Shown piece by piece: positions 1 through 13,245 of a stretch of 64,000 nucleotides of DNA. The notes under the pieces are model-generated. The model made no database searches, was not told the origin of the DNA, and worked only from the letters and a program-made list of their open reading frames with translations. Made by a program: the position numbers and the translations under genes. Origin of the DNA: Crotophaga sulcirostris (Eukaryota > Chordata > Aves > Cuculiformes > Crotophagidae); contig VYZB01000383.1 of the NCBI GenBank assembly GCA_013397455.1, positions 806,764 to 870,763 on the forward strand, written 5' to 3'. Position 1 is the first letter of the stretch; each line of letters begins with the position of its first letter.

Positions 1-2909
1 ATACCCAGACAAAGCAACGTAAGTCATGGGGCCAGACAGAGCACCCTGGGTAGTTGCACCAAGCTGCACACTTTTCCTTAACACTGATTAATTTAGGTGA
101 TTGGATGAGTCAAAGACTCGGAGGGAGCTTTAGTTCATTCCTTTTTCTTTTTGTCTTCAGCTACTCCAAGAGAAGTTTTAAGGGACAGAGGATCTTTTTG
201 GCGTATAGTCATGATTCTCATTAGCATTGAAAATATGAATATGAAAAGAGTCGAAGGGGAGACAGGAAATAACTGCAAGCATCTTTAGTCAAAGAAAATG
301 CCTTTTCTCCTCCAGAGAGCACAGCTGCTGAGCACCATTCTAGGCAATCAAGATCAGAGAAGTAAAACCCATTGAGCGAAGTTCACTCCACAATTTTTTC
401 TAAACCAGACCCAGGATGCAGTAAGTGAATCTGCCTGGAAAAGTCCCAACTCAACTCTCTTCTGACAGTAAAGCTTGATCGGTCAACATTGATGTGTCCA
501 GTGTTTTGGTTTTACCATGTTTATCAAAAAAGAGGTGTGAGGGCACCAAGCTTCTCTTGTTGGTCTCTGTCAGGCCCCTGCATGGCTCCCTGATGGCTCA
601 CAGTGCAGGACACCAGAGAAACAGCTAACAGGGGCTGTGCTTTTACAGCACTGACAGCTCCAGGCCAGCAACCCCAAGCTTGCAGCAGCCATGCCATAAG
701 CCAAAGTACTTGAAGCCCAAGCAGATTTTAAGATCAAACTCACAGGCCTTCTATGATCCCCACTAAACAGTCAAGCAGCTCTCACTAAGCCAACATTCCT
801 CACCCTCTAGACTGCCCACAGTACAGGAGGGACTTATCTGAGCAAGCCTCCAGAGCAAAACACATAACTGTTCCTTTTTCTCTAAGGACAGTGGCACTCA
901 GTCTTTCTGGCTAGGTACCTTTTTCCAGCAGCAGGATCCAGCCATAGAGTCCTGTCCTCCCTCGTCAAATGGCCAGACCTGTGCTCAGTATACCAACCTG
1001 CAAATGAGCAGCGTATGTGGGATTTCTGAGGCTGACTGAACACCTTTCTGTAGGCTGTTCTCTGCAAATGGCACCTCCTGACAAATTGCTGATGCCTCCT
1101 GCACACCTTCTCTCTTTCAGAAGACTTCCAGGCTGGGAGTTGCCTGCAGGACCAACATTGCCACTTTCCCTGGAACAACTTTTTGAGGACCTATATCTAT
1201 TTGCCAGATAGTCCAAAGGGAAATTAATCACCAGGATAGGACCAGATTGGTTATTCTGGCAAACTGTGTTGAGTTGATTATTGTACAAAACCAGAGAGAA
1301 ACATTGTATATTTCTGTCAAAATAAGAAAAACTAACTTTCCATAAGGGACTTAAAAATGCTTTTCTATTTCCCAAACAGAAGCTCCAGTCTTTCCGAAGT
1401 GGAAACTTTTCATAGTTTCAGAGAGCACAAACTGGGCACAATCTGTAAATAGCATCTGCTTGTAATGCTACAGTGGAAAAGCAATATTACAAAGCTAACC
1501 TCTCGCAATGCTATAGAGTAAGACTGGGATATATTCTAGGACCAAGCTAATCAATCTTCAGCCACCATTCCCCTGCCCATACTGCATCACATGTACCTGT
1601 ACTGAGTGATCGTGAAGTAGTAGGTACTTGGGTAGCAATGAAATCTGGCTAAACACACCAACAACATTATTTTGGATTTGAACTTGTATAACTAGGGCCT
1701 GAACATGATCTACCTTTTTAGTCAAACCATGCTTCCCCTGCTTTCTAAACAGCATCTGCAAAAGTTGTATCAGTTCTCTGCGCTGTAGCAGAGACAATTT
1801 TTGTATTTGAATGATTACAGAAACATACATACCTCAGACACAGTCTGAAATATAAGGTACTTGCTCCCAACAAAATCAAAGGAGAAAGTACCATTGAGGC
1901 CAATGACAGCATAGTTAAAAGAGCCCCAGGCCATTTGGAAAATGCTACATCTAATGTCTGTCATTCTTTGCCTTGTCCAAAATCACAAATAGGCTGTGGC
2001 GGCCTCAGAAACAGAGGCCAAGTCTTCCAGCTCCCAGAGTTGTGCTTTAACTACTTGACACATCCTCTCATCACTGGAGCAGGAGAAACAGAATGATCAG
2101 AGAGCAAACCCCCTCACACTGAGCAATCTGAAATCATCATATTTCAGCACGACAGAGGCATGTGTCATTCCATCACTAACTCACCAGCCCAGCGGCCAAG
2201 TCCAAGACAAACGTCCCGGCAACAGTCCAAGGTCAGAGTCCCAGAAGTTAAACCCGTCAAGAGTTAGCGATGTAAACGCTCCCTCTCAGAGGCAATCCCA
2301 CTGCAGCCTTCTCTGAACTCCTTGGACTGCACACTTCCTTCTCTGGCATGCCTCTTTGGCCTTCTTCCTTCTATTTTTCTCATAAGCTTGTTTTTGATGA
2401 TTTATCTAAAAAAAAAAAAAGGCATATTTTTCCTTCATTAGAAAACAAGTGTGCCTGCATTTGGCTGATACAATAATGATGGTATAAAATTCACTTCGAG
2501 GAAGGCTCTCTCTGCTTCTGTCAGGTCCTTCCTCTTTCCTGAGTTATGTGACTATGGAAAAATAGCTCATGGCCTTCATCAGCAGCATCAGCTCCTCTTT
2601 TCCATTCTCCCTCCTCACAATATTTTTTGAAACAGCTTAGGTGAGCCCATTCTCTGTCTGAGCATTGAGTCTGATACAGACATCATCTCCAAAGGCCCTA
2701 CTTTTTCATCCATCACTGTCCAGGACACAGAATCCTTATCCAGTGTAAACGTGACTCAGTTTAATTTTCTAAAGACCATTTGTTTAATTTCTGGTAGAGT
2801 CTAATGAGTAAATATTATTTGGTAGGTCAGAGTTTCACGAAGCTTAACTAAAATGAAGGCTCCAGATCACTAGATGCAGCATAAACATATGGTAAAAAGT
2901 TTGTAATCA
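1..2909. other. Unique non-coding DNA, no gene recognised
   Basis: No recognisable gene or repeat. A pyrimidine run ending in cttcag at about 138-162 resembles a 3' splice acceptor on the plus strand, but no credible coding exon follows it. The minus-strand open frame at 965-1375 (136 codons) resembles no family I know and is probably chance. A run of 13 A lies at 2408-2420. Confidence 0.5.
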
Positions 2910-3008
2910 TCCCCAAGATTACAGAGGCACCTTGTGAGGCAGCCAGAAAAAGAACTGATGTCAGTTTTCTGAGTCCCAGAGTCTTAAACATAAGGCCATC
3001 TTTTCTCC
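2910..3008 (-). repeat. MIR/L2-like ancient SINE remnant
   Basis: The stretch follows, with heavy decay, the reverse complement of the MIR/CORE-SINE middle region: a 'cacagcaagtctgtggcagagc'-type segment (here acagaggcaccttgtgaggc), then a 'gaacccaggtctcctgagtcccag'-type segment (here ttttctgagtcccagagtc), then a 'taaccactaggccatc'-type end (here taaacataaggccatc). The order and spacing of these three blocks is the evidence. The subfamily cannot be named by eye. Confidence 0.5.
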
Positions 3009-6000
3009 ATATCTCTGCTCTCAGAAAACACTACTTTCTGAGTTTCTGAATAGCTAGTAAATATCCAAAGCCAGTGGTTATCCATCTCCAGTATCAACTC
3101 GGTTACAATTTTAATTGAAATTGGTTTCCTAAGTCATCATCTCTTCTCATAGTAATTTTTGCTGAAAATATACCTCCCATCGTTGCACAGGCTCCATTCT
3201 AATCAAGCTATGCTGCTCTCTCCACATGTTTGGCACTGCATTTTAAAATCAAAGTGCTAAATTCCTCTGTGAACTACTCAGATGCAGCATTTATATATGC
3301 CTATCAAATGCAGAGAGAAGCCAAGCTTTGACCCTAAACAAGCTGATATATGAAAACATGACAGTTTTTCCTTGGACAGAGGAAAAGAGAGATTACTTTT
3401 AAAGCCCTTACTTAATTCTTTGTGGCTGTACTACAAACCAAGCAATTATAAATCTCCTCAGATTGTTCTAAACAGTACAAGTAAGCTTAACAAAATGAGA
3501 TGCAGATGCCAACATCATAAATGCTTTTCCAAACAGAAATGTTAGGCACAGTTACAGCACCGCTTCAGGCCAGTCCAGTCCAAGAGTAATCACAAGTGTT
3601 AAGAACACACAAAGCAAGACCAGATTCAGAGCAGAATCTGGACTTTTGAACCTATAAAGAAAATACAGTTCAAAGAAAATCCAAGAAAGAGTGAACAAAA
3701 CTTCAGAGATGCAATGAAATCCCTGAATCTGCCCTACATGCAGAGCTAACGACAGCTCTGTTAGTGAGCCGAAGAGGAATGGCATAAAGGATGGAGAATC
3801 TGCCAGACACTGACAAGCCAAGATAAAATGAAGAGAAACAGTTATAAAGAAAGACTTGTTTTCCCTTGGTGATGAACTACTCTGCTCAACTATACACCCA
3901 GAGCAGAGACAGGAGTTAGTCTAGGATATCTAACCAAAAAAAGGCAACTGACACCTACTTAGAGGAAGATAATAGAAATAAGTCCTTAATTTAACACAGG
4001 GGTAAGAGTTTCCTCATCCCACAGAGTTCTCCCATTTTACATGGGGATAAAAATGAGACCTTCTCTAGGAAAAATCACCGGGCAGCTGCACCTAAGAAAC
4101 ATCCCAATGCCCCACTATAAAAGACTGAAGTTTAAATCTCCACACTGCCTAATTTAACCAGACCCTCTAACATTAAGTCTTTCACTTCTCAGCTGACAGT
4201 TCAAGTCACAAAGTTACTGGTTATTCAGAGAGATGTATTTATCTGTATCTTAAATAGTGACCTGCAACCACCAGCACATTCCCAGCCAGCTCTGCTTTCT
4301 AATAACATGACATCAGTCTGCCTAAGCTATACAAAATATCTTAACAAATTCTGAAACATCCATACTTTCACATTTTAACAACACAGATGACTGTCTGCAT
4401 GAAGGTGTGTTTTAATGCAAATCACACAGCTTTCTCCAGCTCCAAACCACCTGTGTTCAGTGCAAATACGTTTGTGGACATTAATAGGGGCATCTAGGAC
4501 CATTATTCAGAGATATGAAGGCAAGAAGGAACTAACAGATCATTTTCTCTGGCCTCCTGCTGACAACTCAACTTCCCCAGTTACATAGCTGAGTCCAGTA
4601 AGGGCTACGTATTGGCTGATGAACACTGCTAATGTCCTATGCAGGCTCAAAAAAATATTCCCACGAAACACCCAGGGAGCATTACCTTCCCTAGGGTCCT
4701 GGAACAACTCCACTACTATAAATTTTATGGGTAATTATTCAACAACTTCAATGACTCATATGAGGGATGGATTAAATCTGTGATTGTCATTCTTTAACCC
4801 CAGCCAAAAAGACTGAGTTATTTCATAAAAATGGCTTGCCCTTACTCTGGGTAATTTGCATCTACTTTCCTCAGCCTTCACAGCTTCTTCTTTGACATCT
4901 ACTGCCAGTGCAACGGCTGCCATGGCTTTCAGTGAATATCACAAACACTTCATTACTAATTTTCAGCTCATCTGCAAAGAGTAGAGATCTGAGAGCACCT
5001 GGGATGACAAAACCTCTGAGCATCTGACAGACTTATGACTGGAACGGAAACTGAGAAACCAAGACTTAGAAACTGACGACTGGCACAAGGGCATAGCAGC
5101 TAAGATGGATGGTATACCCAGCAAGGGATGCACAGAACCAAGCAATAAACAAACCAGACTGCTAAAATGGATTCATTTCTGCTGTAGTGGAAGCAACGTC
5201 CACAGCAGTAAAGACGGCGACTGCTGCAAGTGTTCGTGTGTCTGCACTGGGGGAAAAAATCTTGACCAGGAACCAGGTTTCCATCTGAAACTTTCTGGTA
5301 CCTGGAAGCTGATAATTTTCAAATTTTCCAATGAAAATCTCAAAGCTTAAAGAAAGATTTCTATAATGGCAGTGCTTTTACAGGAATAAATTAATTTTCC
5401 AGCCAGGTCTCCAACATACATATCTATAGTAGCATGTAAAAACCAATGCTACCATTTAGGCTGAACTATTTTCCTTGCAAAAGGCAACACTACTTTATTT
5501 GTCTTTGGGACAACACCCATTGTCATCTCAGATAAATTATGGAATAAAATTTACTGTCTTCTTCACTTCCATTGCTGCTGGCAAAGACCAATGCCTTGAG
5601 ATATTTTTTCTTTTCAGTGTACAGTTAGGTCTCTAGCAAGTTCTGCCCATCAGATTATTCCATTAACTTTCCAAATGACATGAGATCACAGTTTTGCATT
5701 CACTTCCTGATCATTATCAAGGTCCTGGAAAAACTGCATTAATTTTTGAGCTGCTCAAATCCTTATGAGAATTCTGTTACTTAAACACAGTAATCATCAG
5801 CTGTGTTGGACAATATAAGCCATTTCCATGCACCGAATGCTATCATTTCATTCCCAGACATTGCAAAACCCACCTGTTCGCGATTGTTAGCTCTTAACTG
5901 AGATCCCTACAAAAACCTCATTAATTAGGTACTTTGAGCCCATCAATATGTTTAAAATAAAGCAAGAAATAGAAAGTGTATATCTGTGCCACAAAGAGAT

Positions 6001-6999
6001 AAACATTTTTGTCTTCATCATATTACACTAATTGACTTAAATATCGGTATCGGTTCTAGCATTGTTCACTAATTCCAGTAATTTCACACTGGAAATACAT
6101 TTAATCAACTTTTACTCACATATGAGGTTCTGGCAGCAGGCATTTGTAGGTGGTGGTTGTTTTTTTTTCACAAAGCTTTCTTGGCAACAGAGTTACAAGA
6201 CTGTTTTCAGACATGCTCCTAAAAAGTGCTGTAGCAGGCAGGAGACAAGAGCCCATTTGGAGCAGCGAGACCCGTAGGTGGTTAATTAAGATCAACCACT
6301 GCATTACTAACAGCCATCAGGGCAACTCTGCTTCAAGGAAACAGTGGAAGTGGAATAAAGGATTAGAATTTTTAACAGATATCTCTTGGGGTGTCCAGTT
6401 GTCTCCACAAGACAGCGAAGAGCTAAGTACCCAAGTCCCAAGCAACCCTAGGAAAAGTCCCCACCAGCCTTTCTACAACACGGTTCCTACCTGCCACAAA
6501 TGCTGTGAGGCTTTAAAACTCCATGCAGTCCATAAATCTCAGCTCACACAACCACAGCACACTTAACATTATGCTTCATATTGTGAGGTTACAAAAATAC
6601 CCTAATTTCTTTCTTCACTGTTAGAGGTGAAAGAAGTGCTGATGCTACTGTAGTGCCTTTATTCAAACAGGGATTATTAATGGAACTAATGGTCACCATG
6701 CACAAGGCTGACAAAACACCACTGGACTCCCCGTCGAACTCACTGCATCAAGCAGGAAAGATTCAACTCCACAGCTGCTGAATTTGGAAACCAGAATATT
6801 TCTACCTAGTTTGTCATAACTACCTCATTAAGCAAACGATTTCCCTTTCTGCCTGTCCAAAATCATCTAAAAGTTTAGCCTCATTTCCAATTTGAATTTG
6901 CCCTTTATTAAATTGAATTCATTGTTCTTTTTGTTAGTACTTGTGTTATGTGCCATTTCCTTTCCCCAGTATTAAATGACCCTTAAGATGATCATCCTG
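3009..6999. other. Unique non-coding DNA
   Basis: No gene or clear repeat. The sequence at 5755-5970 has low redundancy, a TTGCAAAAC motif and a TAATTAGG homeodomain-like site, and looks like a possible conserved element. Open frames here, including 6150-6566 plus (138 codons), have no recognisable domain and overlap open frames on the other strand. Confidence 0.45.
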
Positions 7000-7330
7000 C
7001 CATTAAACATTTCTTTAGATGAAACTGGTTAAACTCATTTCCACTCTTGTATCTCCTTTAATGTTGTGGTCTTCCTTTAGAGACTGGTTTCTGAAATTAA
7101 GAGTGTGATCTTGGTGCGTGACACTGCAGGTGTGACCTTAGCAACTGCATCATAATGCATTACTAAATGCTCTTATCCAGACAGAGGTGTTCTTCAACCT
7201 TCAGGCCTTAAGAGTTATTTTGCTCTTCTCAAACACATCATGCTAAAATGAGAGGTGTATTGTTAACTTCCATCACAACATCTTTTGTTCCCTGATTGGT
7301 TCCATTTTGCATCACTCATACCTGGGATGC
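7000..7330 (-). repeat. Probable ancient CR1 fragment, antisense
   Basis: Around 7090-7145 the order of words (attaagagtgtgatcttggt, then cactgcaggtgtgacctta, then gcaactgc) tracks the reverse complement of the CR1 pol region that encodes the 'RPHLEY' box and the following 'FWAP' box. Divergence is high, and the borders given are only where the resemblance fades. It is distinct from the better-preserved CR1 piece immediately downstream, because both cover the same part of pol. Confidence 0.4.
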
Positions 7331-7529
7331 ATTTGGTGAAGACTCTGGTTCAGAACAGACTCTCCCCTTGTGGCACTGCAGACACCTGTACATGGAATTA
7401 CCTGTCATTAAAAATCCATGGGGTTTCAGTGCTGCTCCAGGCCTCATGGGAGCTGGCAACCAGATTCACCATGATGTGAGAGGTGCTGGATCGTGTGGCC
7501 AAACAGGGATAAAGTTAAAAATTCGTATA

Positions 7530-8032
7530 TACGAACACAGTGGTCGGGGAGTGGCCTCACCAGTGCTGAGTACAGGGGTACCATCCCTGCTCTGCTCCTG
7601 CTGGCCACACTGTTTCTGATACAGGCCAAGACGTCATTGGTCTTCTTGGTCACTTGGGCCACTGCTGGTTCACGTTCAGCCGCTTGTCAACCAACACCTC
7701 CAGGTCCTTCTCTGCCAGGCAGCTCTCCAGCCATTCTTCTCCAGGTCTGTTACACTCCCTGGAGTTGTTGTGTCCCAAGTGCAGGACTCAGCACTTGGTT
7801 GGTCTTGTTGAAGCACATCCTGCTCGTATCAGCCCATGGATGCAGCCTGTCCAGATCCCTCTGCAGAGTTTCCCTTCCTTCAAGCAGATCAACACCACCA
7901 CCCAACACTACCACCCTCAGTGTCATCTGCAAACTTACTAAGGGTGCACTCAATCCCCTCATCCAGATCATTGAGAAAGATATTGAACAGAACTGGAGCC
8001 AGCACTGAACCCTGAGGAACACCACTTCTGTT
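7530..8032 (-). mobile_element. CR1 LINE pol (reverse transcriptase) fragment, broken
   Basis: This is an internal piece of CR1 ORF2, read on the minus strand from 8032 down to 7530. The RT signature block [12 protein letters not shown] is followed by [18 protein letters not shown]; the FADD metal-binding box is encoded at 7922-7933. Further on come [30 protein letters not shown] and [14 protein letters not shown], and then PLYSALVRP near the left end. These blocks are in the normal CR1 order but lie in different frames, so there are at least three frameshifts, and a stop also interrupts. The 5' part (endonuclease, N-terminal RT) and the 3' tail are both missing. It is a dead copy, older than the 3' ends described below. 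The long plus-strand open frame over the same bases (7493-8008) is its antisense shadow. Confidence 0.9.
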
Positions 8033-10054
8033 CATTTGGGTATCTTTTTAACGCAGTTTTATTCCTTCATACACATCCTACCTTCCCACATCTCACAAGC
8101 AATTTGACACAGTCATTTCTTCAGTTGTGATATTTTCCTGTATTTCTTTCTCTGGATCTGGACCAAACCCACCTTTTGTTACAGAAAACCACTGGGTAAC
8201 AATCCAATTTTCAATGCATGTGTGTGAGCAAACACAGCAAATGCTGAAGAGAGCAGATTTTGAAGTGAATCAGGGAAGTAAATGAGTGCGTGATCCGGGG
8301 CCCAAAAGCCATTTCAGAAAGACATTTCTGAGCTGCCTTAATAGTATCAGCCTGCCATATTTCAAAACAGCATCCATGGAGAGAAGTAATAAAACTTGTC
8401 TGAGCAGTTTAAGCACACGCATCCCTCACAGTCTCTGCCTGCATGTGCACACATGCATTCACACAAACACGTACACTTCTTCACTTGTAGGATCAAACCT
8501 CTTAAATTTCTTCTACAATTAATTTGCAAATAGCTTATAACACAATTGGAGACCCACCCAGAAAACTGCCTTACAGTATGCACGTTCTACCTTCTGAACG
8601 TGCACATTTCCAAGGCTTTTTTTAACCAAATATGTATATGGATATAAATATAATCTGAACATCTAAATATATGTATATGTATGTACACAGACACTTATTT
8701 ATAATATTGGCCTCATATGCCCCCAGAGAGCAAAACACTCGGAAATTCTTCTTTCAGTGGGGCTGTGGCAGCGTGGTGAAATTCTCTCTGCTCTTAATTA
8801 GTCAAAATCTCTTAAACTCATGCAGATATAAATTGCGAGAAGAAGATATCTATTGAATGCAAGAAATGTGCTTTAGATAAACAGTAGGGAATAAAGTACA
8901 AGATGGCCCAGTGTTACTTGGCTTGACGATGTTTTGCTTTCTCTGGATCAGCAGCAGAGCTTTTAGTGTTCTTCCTTTACTTTTAATGAAACTTTAGTAT
9001 GGAATCTCCCCTGTATCATGGCCTGGGATTCATAAAAACAGTGCAACAGCCTATATATTTTCTGATTATATTTTCTAGAGCTGATTTTACACAGGACATC
9101 TTCAAGTCACTCGCCAGAAAGCAGAAGAGAAGAACAACTTCCAAAAGTGAAAAGACTCAAACCAAACAAAAAACTCAAAAAGCAGCAACTCCATTTTCTG
9201 CACTGCATGCAGCTGTGTGACACCAGCAGTGACTTTTACGATACTGTATGCTGAGTGGTGTTTCACTCAGCTGATGTAGCCTTATTGGAAGGTTAATAAA
9301 GAGGTGTGATCTTTGGCTAATAAAGGCTGAGCCTGTTATAAAGGAAATATACTTCAGCTTGCAGGGAGAAAGGGGTGGGGGAAAAGATGGGCAGGAGACA
9401 TCTCTGCTGAGGGCACTACTGGCATGCCATAATTTGCAAAGCAGGGCCAAGGGGCCTTTTATGGGGTTCCACTATGACAGCACATGGGGCAGGCAGAGCC
9501 AGGACTTGCTCCAAAGCCTTCTGAAAGGTTCTTTTCCCAGAGCCACACAGCAAACCCAGAGCTTGAATATAACAGAAAACAATGTCCCAGCTCTCATCTG
9601 CTCCTATACTTGGCAATACTTATCACTTTGATGGACTGCATTGCAATTAAAAAGACAACGGGAGGTTGTCGGCTTGGGAGGGCTGGCTTTCCCTGCAGGA
9701 TGTGAAAGAAGGAAGGTCTAGGATGTAAACCACCTCTTCAGCACATATGTGAGAGCATGAGTTGTGCTGTCCTTGGGAGACATGGTTGGTCCACCACCGG
9801 GCACCGAAAAGCCTCTGCAGGAAACAGGAATCCTCACCTGCTCTTTCTACCAGTGCTAAGAAAGTAAAGTTTTTTATCGAAGCAAGCGTTCTTTTCACAT
9901 GTGCACCGATTTCTGGAGAGCCTAAGCCTGCCAGGCTTCTTCCAGGCTCTCAGGAAAGCATTTCCAGCACAGCCCAGTCTGCCTCCCTCCCTCATTTCCC
10001 CACACATAATCAAATCCCATCGAGGTAAACAAGTGATAAGACTTCAGGATTAGG
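8033..10054. other. Unique non-coding DNA with an AT-rich tract
   Basis: A purine/pyrimidine alternating AT-rich tract with repeated tatgtata words lies at 8628-8692. The rest is unremarkable. Small open frames on both strands (for example 9359-9631 plus) overlap one another and show no recognisable domain. Confidence 0.45.
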
Positions 10055-10125
10055 ACTACTGACCTCAGAAGGAATTTTGCTCAAGCAAGAATTAAGCCTT
10101 GAAGGATTTTGTCCTTAGTGAGAGG
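10055..10125 (+). repeat. Ancient amniote repeat motif
   Basis: The words ttttgctcaagcaagaatt and aggattttgtccttag resemble a very common turtle/crocodilian/bird repeat motif of the 'tttgcctgagtaaggactgc...aggattgggccctt' kind. I cannot assign it to a named family. Confidence 0.35.
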
Positions 10126-12354
10126 CTTCTAAAGGTTGCCTACATAAGAGTTTCAGGAAAATGACTTGTGGAATTTACATCCCTCTTTGCTCCCTCAGTC
10201 ACTTTGGCAGCTTCTCCTGGAGGGCACCGGAGCTGGCACTCAGACAAGCCGTCAGCTCACAGCCTAACAAATTATTGATTCTCTTCCCACTTTGAAGCAG
10301 ACAACAACAAACTCCTAAATGCACTGCATCCTTCAATATCTCCCTCTGGAGAAATGCCCGTTTGTAACATTGGCAGTAAGGGGGCATTTCCATCTCTCGG
10401 GCCATGACGGGTGGATGGAGCACTGTGCCTTACATACTTTGTTCTTCTGCCTTCAACTAAGGATTGGTGACTAGGGGAGATTTTTGCACAGAGTGTGGCT
10501 CAAATCCACACTCAGACACAACGAGACATATGTACAAACATTTAAGTGCACATACATAACATTGATTGAATTTGGAATGCCGAAGGTGTCCAACAGAAAA
10601 TGGGGTTAAGAGCTTGTTTTCCCCAGTATTACATTATTAAGAGGTAAACACAGTTTTCCATGCGTCATGCACTTAATGAGCTCCAGATTGCAGCATACAA
10701 AAAATCTTGACATTGGTTTGAAGAAACAAGATGTTCAAAATGATCTGGATACACTGAGGCACATTATCATAAACGGCACATCACCACATCAAGTATCAGC
10801 TTTGGAAAATTCCCATTATTTTCCTGCAACTCATAGCAATGCATCTCAAGCTTTCTTGTTCTCCTCCTGCCTTCTCCACTCTCAACTTGCTATGTAATTT
10901 CTCCCTTGACCTACTGCTGTGGAGGGGCTGAGCCTTCTGCTGGTAATGGTATCCCAACTCTGCATCCCCCAAATGCTGAAACCAGCATGGGGCAGCCAAG
11001 AACTGCTGGGGTCTCATCACCAGACTCATGGCAGAAGTGACATGAAGAGTAGCACCTACTTTTACCTCTGTGTTTGTAGACATGGGAGCAGAAATCCCTC
11101 ATGTCAAGCGTGAGAAATGAGGGCATCAGACAGAGTTCACTAAAGACAGCCCTGTTGGGGTAGATGGGACAGACCCAGGGGCTGAACCAGGAGCTGCAGC
11201 TCACGGGTTTTCATTATGTCTTGTACACAGTTTCTCCCACTGTCTTATGCCGTATCACATTAGGACTACAAGGGGTCCCTTGGGCAAAATCTGCCTGCTC
11301 CCACCTTAGAATACAGATAAATCCAGCAGCCCATCTATTCTGCATTGAAATGCTTCCTGTGCAACTGAAATCAATATGGTTTTCATGCAAATTTTTACTA
11401 CATGCTGCACCAATTCTAAACATTCAATCAGTTGACACACCTAAATAGCTATGAAAATGATATTATGACTTATCAGGTCAATGATCTACAATTTTACATC
11501 TCCCTAAATGCATATTTATAAACAGCACTATAAACATTGTTACAGTTATTGTGTGAAATTCTTATACCATTTCCAAGTGTATTTTTTGCAAATGTTAATT
11601 TTATCAGAAACATTAAACAGCAAAAAAAATTACTTTTTGCTTCATCTGCTCCTTCTCTGATTAATACTGATATAACAGAGATTTTAAATGTGCAAGAAAT
11701 ACTCTGTATCACAAATACTTCTCATTGTCCCTGTGTATTGCAGTATGTCCCAATTTCAAGAGTCTGCGTTTCTTCAGATAACGTTGCCAAGTTACTAAAA
11801 AAAAAAACTCAGTGATGGACTGTTTGCATCCCAGGGTCATAATAATGTATCCTGGTGACACTGAAACATCAAGATGTAAACAAATAAAAGACAGAAGGAC
11901 GTTGACCCAAGTGGGAAAAAAAAAAAGTCTTAAAAACTGCAATTCTAAAGCAACGTGGTATTTAGACCATTGGATACATTACTGGTATAAGTACTTGCAG
12001 AACTAGGTGCCGGTTTTAGCATTTCTCAGATGAATTTGCAAACTGAGTTCGTATGTTGGGCTCCCTGCAGAATAGAGACCTCTAACAGATGCAGATTCAT
12101 ATACACTGAAGAGGCTGAAATAATCACTCCTATCCCCAAGGCAGAGAAACAGGACAACATTCATTTTCAATATTTAAATTGACTAACACTACAGGACAGC
12201 TCGTCATTAACACAAACATACATAATAACAGGCAGAGGACAGCAGAGACAGACATCTATCTTGCCTGGATGGTTTTGCAGCCTTAAAATACACTGGATGC
12301 AAATCAAATGTGAGCCATCCTTAGCTGTTGCAACAGCTAGGTGGATGGACTGAT
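10126..12354. other. Unique non-coding DNA
   Basis: No gene recognised. Runs of 10 or 11 A occur near 11800 and 11920. The 11480-11720 part is AT-rich with few repeated words. Open frames on both strands are at most 97 codons and resemble nothing known. Confidence 0.45.
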
Positions 12355-12430
12355 AGTGAGACAAGGTAGATCATGTGTATCTTTTATTGGACTAATATAT
12401 AAGCTGTTACACATGAGCCTTCAGGCCAAA
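12355..12430. repeat. Ancient amniote repeat ('ttttattggacta' type)
   Basis: The order gacaaggtagatcatgtg, tatcttttattggactaa, aagctgttacacatgagcct, tcaggcc matches a widespread amniote repeat I know by its pattern (dispersed 'gacaaggtgggtgaggta', 'atcttttattggaccaac', 'aagctttcgagctacacagagc', 'ttcaggtc'). I do not know its class with certainty. Confidence 0.45.
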
Positions 12431-13119
12431 AGAGTCTTCTGGGGGCTGGTAGCAGAAAGAACATTTCTGGCCCGACAGCATCTCACTCTTTGGAGGCAAC
12501 ACAAAGCCTCCACCTCCATCCATTTTATCTCAAGCAGCTGAAAATATTTTTTGCAGCGTGTTTGTGACAAACAGTCACAATGACAACCTGCACAAAGCCA
12601 GCACACCCAACAGAAAAGTCCTCACCGCTTAAGTGCTCTGTTTGCGTTTTGCCCTGTCTCCATCCATCCAGGATATTTATAGAGCACAGGCACTGGGACG
12701 TTCGCAGCCCAACCACAGTGACTTGGCAAGTTGTGCAAGAAGTCCAGTCATAAAAGGAACAATTCTCTGTGAAAACTCACAAATATTTTCACCTGTCACT
12801 AGTACTTGGGTGTCCCTGGAACTGATCATTGCAAACCTCTTGGGATTACAGTACAGCACAGGGAAGGAAAATAAGGCTGTCAAGGTGTTTCTCAGAGGCA
12901 GATAAATGGGGATACGGCCAGGAGTGACCTCCCTGTCTCTTTTGATAATGTTTCCATACAAACATAAGGACCACTTAGCTCTGACTTGAACAAGGTGTTT
13001 CCAAACTAAAAGCCTGAAGGGGCGTTGGCTGAGTTAAAATGCTGGACTCTAAAATTAAGGACTGCAATAACTCAGACCCTGCCTAGACAATCATAGAACC
13101 CCCCCAAAACTCAACTTCA

Positions 13120-13245
13120 TTGTTGTTCCCATAATATCAAGAAAACTGTGAAGCACAGAGAGTTTAAGTGATCTGGCCACCAGGATCAGAAACTTATCTG
13201 TGATCTCTTGCGTCTGCAAAACACCTTCTGCATCAGACTATAGGC
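13120..13245 (-). repeat. MIR/L2-like ancient SINE remnant
   Basis: The words gaaaactgtgaagcacagag and agtttaagtgatctggccac match the reverse-complement MIR/L2 signature 'gaaactgaggcacagagagg' + 'ttaagtgacttgcccaaggt'. They are followed by a decayed stretch that ends near the expected distance. Confidence 0.55.

Noticed and set aside
7493..8008. 171-codon plus-strand open frame
   Set aside because: Antisense shadow of the CR1 reverse-transcriptase fragment on the minus strand.
13091..13099. 'atcatagaa' word resembling a CR1 tail octamer
   Set aside because: Only nine bases; no CR1 3' block next to it in either orientation.
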